This document shows positions 14,966-20,253 of a DNA stretch of 20,253 bases, piece by piece. Position numbers and translations under genes: made by a program. Every line of letters begins with the position of its first letter. The stretch's first letter is position 1. A model generated the notes under the pieces. It was given only the letters and a program-made list of their open reading frames with translations. It had not been told where the DNA came from and searched no databases. The DNA comes from JAKPAM01 sp047605425 (GTDB taxonomy: Bacteria; Pseudomonadota; Gammaproteobacteria; Burkholderiales; Burkholderiaceae_E), in assembly GCA_047605425.1 (NCBI GenBank), contig JASGFT010000090.1:1-20253 (forward strand). Reading direction: 5' to 3'.

Positions 14966-15622
14966 TCAGCCGCCGAGCAGGCCGTTCTTCAGGTCCTTCT
15001 CGAGCGGACGCTCGCCGATCCAGCCGCGCAGGATCGCCGCGAAGACGCCATCGCCGGGGACCGCGGCCCGCATCTGGCCGTTGACCAGCAGGCGCATCTG
15101 GCCGTCGACGACGTCCAGGTCCAGCGTTTCCCCCTTGCGCACGGTGCCGACGGCCTTCAGCGCGGCATCGAGCTCGTCGATCTGCGCCTTCAGCGCGGCG
15201 TCGTGCGGCTCGGCCGGGCTGTCGTGCAGGCCGGCGGTGAAGGTCTTGAGCAGGCGGTCGGGACTCATGTCGACGAGCATCCGCAACTGCAGGCGCCGCG
15301 GACCGCTCTGGCGGATCAACTCGGCCGGGTCGGCCGTGCGCTGCGGCACGTACAACGCGGCCAGGAAGGCCTTGAGAATGAAGACCGAACGCAGGCCGAC
15401 CCCGTTGAGCCGCAGGTCGGCGCCGCCGATCCTGACCGTGTCGTCGAAGCGAAAGCCGCCGACCTCGATCGCCGCGGCCGGCGGCGTGGCGGCGACCGCC
15501 GCCAGCGCGACGGCCAGCGCGGCCAGTCCGGCGCCGCGGCGGCGGCGCCACGCGCGGACGCTCCCCACGATCATCGCGAACACGGACGACGGACGCTCGG
15601 GGGCAGGCAGAGGATCGATCAT
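14966..15622 (-). CDS. Chalcone isomerase-like exported protein
   Basis: The 218-aa product has an Arg-rich start and hydrophobic signal peptide (RRRRGAGLAALAVALAA, cleavage after about PAAA). A chalcone-isomerase-like domain follows: VRIGGADLRLNGVGLRS, FILKAFLAALYVPQRTAD, then LRMLVDMSPDRLLKTF. Proteins of this family in proteobacteria are periplasmic and of unknown role; they are not flavonoid enzymes by evidence. The start is uncertain: ATG 15622 has no Shine-Dalgarno but lies just after a promoter-like TTGTAT-16-TATAAA, consistent with a leaderless message. ATG 15574, right before the signal peptide, is the alternative. First gene of the run leading to xerD. Confidence 0.85.
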   Translation of the reverse strand: MIDPLPAPERPSSVFAMIVGSVRAWRRRRGAGLAALAVALAAVAATPPAAAIEVGGFRFDDTVRIGGADLRLNGVGLRSVFILKAFLAALYVPQRTADPAELIRQSGPRRLQLRMLVDMSPDRLLKTFTAGLHDSPAEPHDAALKAQIDELDAALKAVGTVRKGETLDLDVVDGQMRLLVNGQMRAAVPGDGVFAAILRGWIGERPLEKDLKNGLLGG

Positions 15623-15629
15623 TCGTTTT

Positions 15630-15657
15630 TTTATATACAAGATCCGCAACGATACAA
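15630..15657 (-). promoter_or_regulatory. Candidate promoter of the chalcone-isomerase-like/xerD/ybaK/plsY/ROK run
   Basis: In a conspicuous AT-rich island, the minus strand reads TTGTAT (15657-15652), 16 nt, then TATAAA (15635-15630). Transcription would begin at about 15623, right at the ATG 15622. Confidence 0.5.
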
Positions 15658-15858
15658 CCGATTACGGCCGGATAAAGCGATGATGAGCCGCCTATCCGCG
15701 GCCGGATCGCCGCTTGCGACCGGGGAACGCCGCCGATCGTCGATGCCGGGTCGAGGGCAGCAGTCTAAATGACAGTCGGAATTTCAGACAACTCGGGAGG
15801 CCACGATCGGCGAGCCGGCGCCGACCTCCGTTCACCGGGCGGCGCCCGGGGTCTGCGC

Positions 15859-15864
15859 TACACT
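15859..15864 (+). promoter_or_regulatory. TACACT -10 box, possible leaderless promoter of the AEC transporter gene
   Basis: TACACT (4 to 5 of 6 to the consensus) ends 8 nt before ATG 15873 and there is no Shine-Dalgarno sequence. Transcription would start at or next to the start codon. No clear -35 at 16-18 nt. Confidence 0.45.
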
Positions 15865-15872
15865 GCGCGCCC

Positions 15873-16802
15873 ATGTCGATCGTCCTGCTGCTGTTGCCCG
15901 ATCTGTCGATGGTCGCGCTCGGCTTCATCCTGTCGCGCCTGGGCCAGTGGGGACGCCCGTTCTGGGACGGTCTCGAACGCCTCGTCTATTACGTGCTGTT
16001 TCCGACGCTGCTGTTCCAGTCGGTGTTGCGGGCACCGTTGTCGCTCGGCGACGCGCTGCCGCCGGTGCTGACCGTCGTCGCGTCGGCCGGCGTCGCGCTG
16101 GCGCTGGTGGCGCTGGCGCCGCGGGTGCTCGACGTCGATCCGCGCAAGTTCGCGTCGGGCGCGCAGTGCGCGTTCCGCTTCAACACCTACGTGGCGCTGG
16201 CGCTGTCGCAACGGCTGGCCGGCGACGCCGGCCTGGCGCTGTGCGCGATGCTGGTCGGCGTGATGGTGCCGATCAGCAACGTCGGCGCGATCGTGCCGCT
16301 GGCTCGCCACGCCGGCGCACGGCTGTGGCGCGAGATGGCGCGCAATCCGCTGATCATCGCCACCGTCGCCGGCCTGGTCGGCAACGCGCTGCACCTGACG
16401 CTGCCCGAGCCGGTGCAGGCCTCGCTGTCGCGGCTCGGGTCGGCCGCGCTGGCCACCGGCCTGCTGACGGTGGGCGCCGGCCTGGTGTTCCGGGTCGCGC
16501 CGGCGGCCGGGGCCGAGGCGAACGGCGCGCGCAGGCGCGGGGAAACGCCGCTGAGCGCGTGGCTGACCGCGACCAAGCTGCTGGTGATGCCGGCCTGCGC
16601 ATTGACGGTCGGCACGCTGCTGGAATTGCCGCCGATGTCGCGGCAGATCGCGGTGATGTTCGCCGCGATGCCGACCGCGTCGAGTTGCTACATCCTGGCC
16701 GTGCGCATGGGCGGCGACGGGCCGTACGTCGCGCGGCTGGTCTCGCTGTCGATGATCGGCGCGCTGTTCACGCTGCCGCTGTGGCTGAGCGGAGTGGTCT
16801 GA
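15873..16802 (+). CDS. AEC (auxin efflux carrier)-family transporter
   Basis: The 309-aa very hydrophobic protein has about ten membrane spans in two halves with the AEC pattern: MVALGFILSRLG, WDGLERLVYYVLFPTLLF, then FRFNTYVALALSQRLAGDAG. Next come NPLIIATVAGLVGNAL, and near the end MFAAMPTASSCYILAVRMGGD. AEC proteins export small carboxylates and similar solutes; the substrate is not predictable. The start is ATG 15873; the frame extends further upstream, but that part is Arg-rich, non-conserved and contains the promoter-like box. The gene precedes tsaE by 29 bp, so the two may be cotranscribed. Confidence 0.92.
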   Translation: MSIVLLLLPDLSMVALGFILSRLGQWGRPFWDGLERLVYYVLFPTLLFQSVLRAPLSLGDALPPVLTVVASAGVALALVALAPRVLDVDPRKFASGAQCAFRFNTYVALALSQRLAGDAGLALCAMLVGVMVPISNVGAIVPLARHAGARLWREMARNPLIIATVAGLVGNALHLTLPEPVQASLSRLGSAALATGLLTVGAGLVFRVAPAAGAEANGARRRGETPLSAWLTATKLLVMPACALTVGTLLELPPMSRQIAVMFAAMPTASSCYILAVRMGGDGPYVARLVSLSMIGALFTLPLWLSGVV

Positions 16803-16831
16803 CGAACCCGTCGGAGTAGTAGGCTTCGGTC

Positions 16832-18739
16832 ATGCCGCTGACACTGTCCGTTCCCCTCGACGACGAAGCCGACACCGAACGCCTGGCCGCGCGCCTGGCG
16901 CCGCACCTGGCCGCCGGCACGCGCCTGTACCTGAGCGGCGAGCTCGGCGCCGGCAAGACGCACTTCACGCGGGCGCTGCTGCGGGCGCTCGGCCACCGCG
17001 GCCGGGTGCGCAGTCCGACCTTTACGTTGCTCGAACCTTACGATTTCGCCAACTTCTCCGTCTATCACTTTGATTTCTATAGATTCTCGGGTAACAATGA
17101 TTGGCGTGACGCGGGCTTCGACGAGTGGCTGTCCGATCCACGCGCCATCACGGTCATCGAATGGCCGGAGATGGCCGGCGATCAGCTACCGGTCCCCGAC
17201 ATTCACCTGAGGTTCGCGTTCGCGGCCGACGGCTCGCGCAAGCTGCACCTGCAAAGCCATTCCGCGAGAGGTGACGATTGGTTGAAGACGATTTCGCAGG
17301 ACGCGGCGGCGGCGGACGCGCCGCCGGACGGACCGGCGGCCGCGCTGACCGACGAACGGCCGCGACGCCGCGTGGTGCTGCGCCGCGCGGCCGCGGCGTC
17401 GCTGGGCGCGCTGCTGGCGCTGGACATCCCGCTCGCGCGGGCCGGCTCGATCGTCGCCGTGCGGGTCTGGCCGGCGCGCGACTACACGCGCGTCACGCTC
17501 GAGTTCGACGAGCAGCTCAAGCACGTCCACCAGTTGATGAGCGAGCCGAACCGGCTGGTGCTGGACCTGGAAGGCGCCAACGTCGACACGGCGGTGCGCG
17601 AGCTGGTCGCCAAGATCCAGCCCGACGATCCGTACATCCAGCAGGTGCGCGTCGGCCAGTACAAACCGTCGGTGATGCGGCTGGTGTTCGACCTGAAGAC
17701 GGCGGTCTCGCCGCAGATCTTCACGCTCAAGCCGGTCGAGCAGTACCGCTACCGGCTGGTGCTGGACCTGTTTCCGGCGGCGCCGGCCGATCCGTTGACG
17801 GAGCTGCTGGCCGACGCGTATCAGCGCGCCGACCGGGACGTACGCCGGCCCGCCGGCGATCCGCTGGGCCGGTTGCTGGCCGATCGCGGCAAGGCCGGCG
17901 CGGCCGAGCCCGCCGCCGACACGCCGAACCAGGCGACGATCGACGCGGCGCTGCGCCGCGCGGCGCCGCCCGGCACGACGGCGGCCAAACAAGCCGTCCG
18001 GCAGCCGCCCCGCGTCAAGCCGGCGGTCTCGCGCCTGGTGACGATCGCGCTGGATCCGGGCCACGGCGGCGAGGATCCGGGCGCCATCGGCCGCGGCGGC
18101 ACGCGCGAGAAGGACGTCGTGCTGGCGATCGCCCGGCGGCTTCGCGACCGGATCAACGGCGAGCCGAACATGCGGGCGTTCCTGACCCGCGACGCGGACT
18201 TCTTCGTGCCGCTGTCGGTCCGCGTCGAGAAAGCGCGCCGCGTCAAGGCCGACCTGTTCATCTCGATCCATGCCGACGCGTTCGTGCTGCCGGACGCGCG
18301 CGGCGCGTCGGTGTTCGTGCTGTCGGGCCGCGGCGCCAGCAGCACGGCCGCGCGCTGGCTCGCCAACAGGGAGAACCGCTCGGACCTGATCGGCGGCGTG
18401 CGGCTCGCGCGCAGCAGCAACGAGGTCGCGCGCATGCTGCTCGAGATGTCGACGAGCGCGCAGATCCGCGACAGCAGCAACGCCGGGCGATTCGTGCTGA
18501 CCGAACTCGGCGGCCTCGGACAGTTGCACCGGCGCGACATCGAGCAGGCCGGCTTCGCGGTGCTCAAGGCGCCGGACATCCCGTCGATCCTGGTCGAGAC
18601 CGCGTTCATCAGCAACCCGCAGGAAGAAGCCAAGCTGGCCAACCCGCGCCACCAGGACTCGGTGGCCGAAGCGATCTTCAAGGGCGTGCGGCGCTACTTC
18701 GTCAAGCATCCGCCGGCGCAGCGCAGCCGGGCGACCTGA
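16832..18739 (+). CDS. tsaE-amiC: TsaE - AmiC-type N-acetylmuramoyl-L-alanine amidase, single fused ORF
   Basis: The ORF is 635 codons with no stop between two families normally encoded by adjacent genes. Residues 1-150 are TsaE, the ATPase of t6A synthesis: Walker A GELGAGKT (36-43), RSPTFTLLEPY, HFDFYRF and VIEWPE. From about 151 there is a linker, then an Arg-rich, twin-arginine-like signal peptide (RRRVVLRRAAAASLGALLAL, ending IPLARA). An AMIN domain (about 205-310) and an Amidase_3 domain follow, with zinc ligands H411, E426 and H480 and catalytic E589 (VETAFISN). TsaE must act in the cytoplasm, while AmiC cleaves septal peptidoglycan in the periplasm. A strong Shine-Dalgarno sequence and TTG at codon 151 probably start a separate 485-aa AmiC. 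Both families are firm; whether a fused protein is made is open. A 60-bp AT-rich patch (17041-17100) lies within the tsaE part. Confidence 0.93.
   Translation: MPLTLSVPLDDEADTERLAARLAPHLAAGTRLYLSGELGAGKTHFTRALLRALGHRGRVRSPTFTLLEPYDFANFSVYHFDFYRFSGNNDWRDAGFDEWLSDPRAITVIEWPEMAGDQLPVPDIHLRFAFAADGSRKLHLQSHSARGDDWLKTISQDAAAADAPPDGPAAALTDERPRRRVVLRRAAAASLGALLALDIPLARAGSIVAVRVWPARDYTRVTLEFDEQLKHVHQLMSEPNRLVLDLEGANVDTAVRELVAKIQPDDPYIQQVRVGQYKPSVMRLVFDLKTAVSPQIFTLKPVEQYRYRLVLDLFPAAPADPLTELLADAYQRADRDVRRPAGDPLGRLLADRGKAGAAEPAADTPNQATIDAALRRAAPPGTTAAKQAVRQPPRVKPAVSRLVTIALDPGHGGEDPGAIGRGGTREKDVVLAIARRLRDRINGEPNMRAFLTRDADFFVPLSVRVEKARRVKADLFISIHADAFVLPDARGASVFVLSGRGASSTAARWLANRENRSDLIGGVRLARSSNEVARMLLEMSTSAQIRDSSNAGRFVLTELGGLGQLHRRDIEQAGFAVLKAPDIPSILVETAFISNPQEEAKLANPRHQDSVAEAIFKGVRRYFVKHPPAQRSRAT
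17266..17284 (+). promoter_or_regulatory. Internal ribosome-binding site and TTG start for AmiC
   Basis: GAGAGGTGA (17266-17274) is followed after 7 nt by TTG (17282-17284), in frame with the tsaE ORF and exactly at the end of the TsaE domain. In the neighbouring frame TTGA also supplies a TGA, the usual stop/start overlap geometry. Confidence 0.65.
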
Positions 18740-18748
18740 AAGTGCGCG

Positions 18749-20173
18749 TCAGAACGGCGGAAACGTCACGCGGATCCGCGTGCCCGGCCCGCCCGACAGC
18801 GGTTCGCCGACCTCGATCCGCGCGCGGTGCGCATTGACGATCTCCTTGACGATCGCCAGGCCCAGCCCGCTGCCGCCCTGCGGGCTCGACACGCCGCGAT
18901 AGAAGCGCTCGAACACCTTCTGGCGTTCGGCCCGCGCAATCCCCGGTCCGTCATCCTCGACTTCGAGATAGGGCTCGCCGCCGTGCATCCCGCAGCGCGC
19001 GGTGATCCGGCCGCCGGCAGGCGTATAGCGGATCGCGTTGTCGATCAGGTTCGTCAGCAACTCGCGCAGCGCCCACGACATCGCCCGCAGTTCGGCCGGC
19101 TGCGACTCGGCGCCCAGGTCCTGGTTGCGGTCGAGCGCCGCGTCCAGGCAACCGGACACCACGTCGTCGACCAGCTCGGGCAGCGACACGTTGTGGCGTC
19201 CGGCCATCTCCTGGCTCGGCCGGTCCGAGCGCGCGAGCGACAGCAACTGGTTGGCCAGGTGCGTCAGCCGGTTGGCGGCGGTCTGCGCGCGGCGCAACCG
19301 GTCGACGATGCCGCCGTCGGCGGGCAGCGAGCGCACCGCGTCGTTGACCGTCAGGTCGATCTGCCCCTTTAGCGCGGCCAGCGGCGTGCGCAACTGGTGC
19401 GCGGCGTTCTCGATGAAGCGGCGCTGGCCGTCGCGGGTCTCGGCCATCCTCACCAGCAACTGGTTCAGCGAGTCGACCAGCGGCTGCGCCTCGGCCGGTA
19501 CGTCGTCGGCGGCCAGCGGCTGCAGGTCGTCGGCCGAACGGCGCCGCAACTGGTCGGCCAGCCGCACCAGCGGCCGCGTGGCCACGCCGACGACCAGCCA
19601 AACGACGACCAGCGTCAGGCCCAGGATCAGCGCGTCGCTGGACAGCCGGCCCAGCAGGATCCGCGTGCGCGCCTCTTCGCGCTTGCGCGTCGTCTCGGCC
19701 ACCAGGATCGTGTACGGCCCCGCGGTCGTCGTGATCGTCTGCGCGAACACGCGGACCGGCTCGCCGCGAACGCTGTCGTTGAAGAACTGGCGCGCCAGCA
19801 TGCCGCTCGGTTCGCGCTTGCCGCCTTCGGCCGGCAGGTGAACGCCGTCGTCGCCGCCCAGCGTGCGGCCCGCCTGGTCGATGACGCGGTAGAAGACCGT
19901 GTCCTGCGCGTCGGCCTGCAGTAGCTTGACGGTCTCCTCGGGGATGTCGAAATGCGCGCGCCCCTCGTCGACGGTCAGGAAGCCGACGATGCCCAGCGCC
20001 GCGTCGGACAGCGACAGGTCGTAGGCCTGCCAGACGAGCCCGAGGCTCTGGCGGTAGTCGACGGCCGAGGCCAGCACCAGGACCGCCATCAGCAAGGTCG
20101 ACAGCCAGACCAGCAGCCGGACGCGGATCGATCGGGAGCGCGTCAACCTGCCGACGGCGGGCCGCACGTTCAT
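18749..20173 (-). CDS. TctE-like two-component sensor histidine kinase
   Basis: The 474-aa protein has a membrane span at about 20-38, a periplasmic sensor segment resembling the 2CSK_N domain (QSLGLVWQAYDLSLSDAALG) and a second span at about 180-198. A HAMP-like linker follows, then a HisKA domain with H259 (ENAAHQLRTPLAALKGQ) and an ATPase domain (N375/N379 in LLTNLIDNAIRYTPAGG, DDGPG, GSGLGLAI). All catalytic residues are present. TctE relatives respond to tricarboxylates; the ligand here is unknown. The partner response regulator is not in the window and would be expected beyond the right edge. The ATG at 20173 lacks a clear Shine-Dalgarno, and the frame stays open to the edge, so a longer N-terminus is possible. 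The stop is 9 bp from the convergent amidase stop. Confidence 0.93.
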   Translation of the reverse strand: MNVRPAVGRLTRSRSIRVRLLVWLSTLLMAVLVLASAVDYRQSLGLVWQAYDLSLSDAALGIVGFLTVDEGRAHFDIPEETVKLLQADAQDTVFYRVIDQAGRTLGGDDGVHLPAEGGKREPSGMLARQFFNDSVRGEPVRVFAQTITTTAGPYTILVAETTRKREEARTRILLGRLSSDALILGLTLVVVWLVVGVATRPLVRLADQLRRRSADDLQPLAADDVPAEAQPLVDSLNQLLVRMAETRDGQRRFIENAAHQLRTPLAALKGQIDLTVNDAVRSLPADGGIVDRLRRAQTAANRLTHLANQLLSLARSDRPSQEMAGRHNVSLPELVDDVVSGCLDAALDRNQDLGAESQPAELRAMSWALRELLTNLIDNAIRYTPAGGRITARCGMHGGEPYLEVEDDGPGIARAERQKVFERFYRGVSSPQGGSGLGLAIVKEIVNAHRARIEVGEPLSGGPGTRIRVTFPPF

Positions 20174-20253
20174 CGCGCCGACGGCGGTCGTCGACGTCCG
20201 CGGCTCAGAGGCTGAGAGTTTTTCGGCCGTGCCCGAAAGGCGCGTCCAAACGC

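Noticed and set aside
13417..15084. 555-codon plus-strand frame over ybaK and xerD
   Set aside because: It lies antisense to two well-conserved genes and has no recognisable motif.
17186..18709. 507-codon minus-strand frame opposite the amidase
   Set aside because: Antisense shadow of the AmiC coding sequence with Arg/Asp/Gln-rich composition.
20205..20253. Possible end of an upstream gene (minus strand, stop at 20207-20205) and weak hairpin CTCAG-AGG-CTGAG with T-run on the plus strand
   Set aside because: Only about 15 codons are visible with no recognisable family, and the stem is 5 bp; neither can be supported from this window.

Overview
The window is chromosomal DNA of a GC-rich (about 70% by eye) bacterium, almost certainly a betaproteobacterium of the Burkholderiales. 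The S21 protein is of the Burkholderia/Ralstonia type. The macromolecular-synthesis cluster runs rpsU-yqeY-dnaG-rpoD with tsaD divergent from rpsU. Nearly every gene is a recognisable housekeeping family. No phage, transposon, CRISPR array or plasmid backbone was seen.

Layout. Positions 1-1103 hold the 3' end of a trehalose synthase/maltokinase fusion. Positions 1119-1481 (minus) hold a tRNA-Ile(CAU) gene split after the anticodon by a 289-nt group I intron related to the Azoarcus tRNA-Ile intron. Then come a YpfJ-type membrane metallopeptidase (plus), a LuxR-type regulator (minus) and a divergent response-regulator-like locus (plus). In that locus the receiver and the DNA-binding domain are separate overlapping ORFs, and the receiver has lost its phosphoacceptor Asp. 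Positions 4368-10540 (minus) are the rpsU-yqeY-dnaG-rpoD cluster with a hairpin terminator after rpsU and candidate internal promoters before dnaG and rpoD. tsaD (plus) diverges from it. Positions 11630-15622 (minus) are a five-gene run: chalcone-isomerase-like exported protein, xerD, ybaK, plsY, ROK kinase. Positions 15873-18739 (plus) hold an AEC-family transporter and a 635-codon ORF that joins TsaE to an exported AmiC-type amidase. A TctE-like sensor kinase (minus) ends the window.

Most notable: (1) the intron-bearing tRNA-Ile(CAU), whose splice junction is next to A37, the residue modified by the t6A machinery, two members of which (TsaD, TsaE) are in this window; (2) the in-frame TsaE-AmiC ORF with a strong internal Shine-Dalgarno sequence and TTG start exactly at the domain boundary; (3) the split, phospho-Asp-less response regulator; (4) loss of both expected catalytic Asp residues in the maltokinase domain; (5) simple-sequence in-frame expansions in DnaG, RpoD and the ROK kinase. 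No wholly new multi-gene system is evident. The novelty lies in unusual architectures of known parts.
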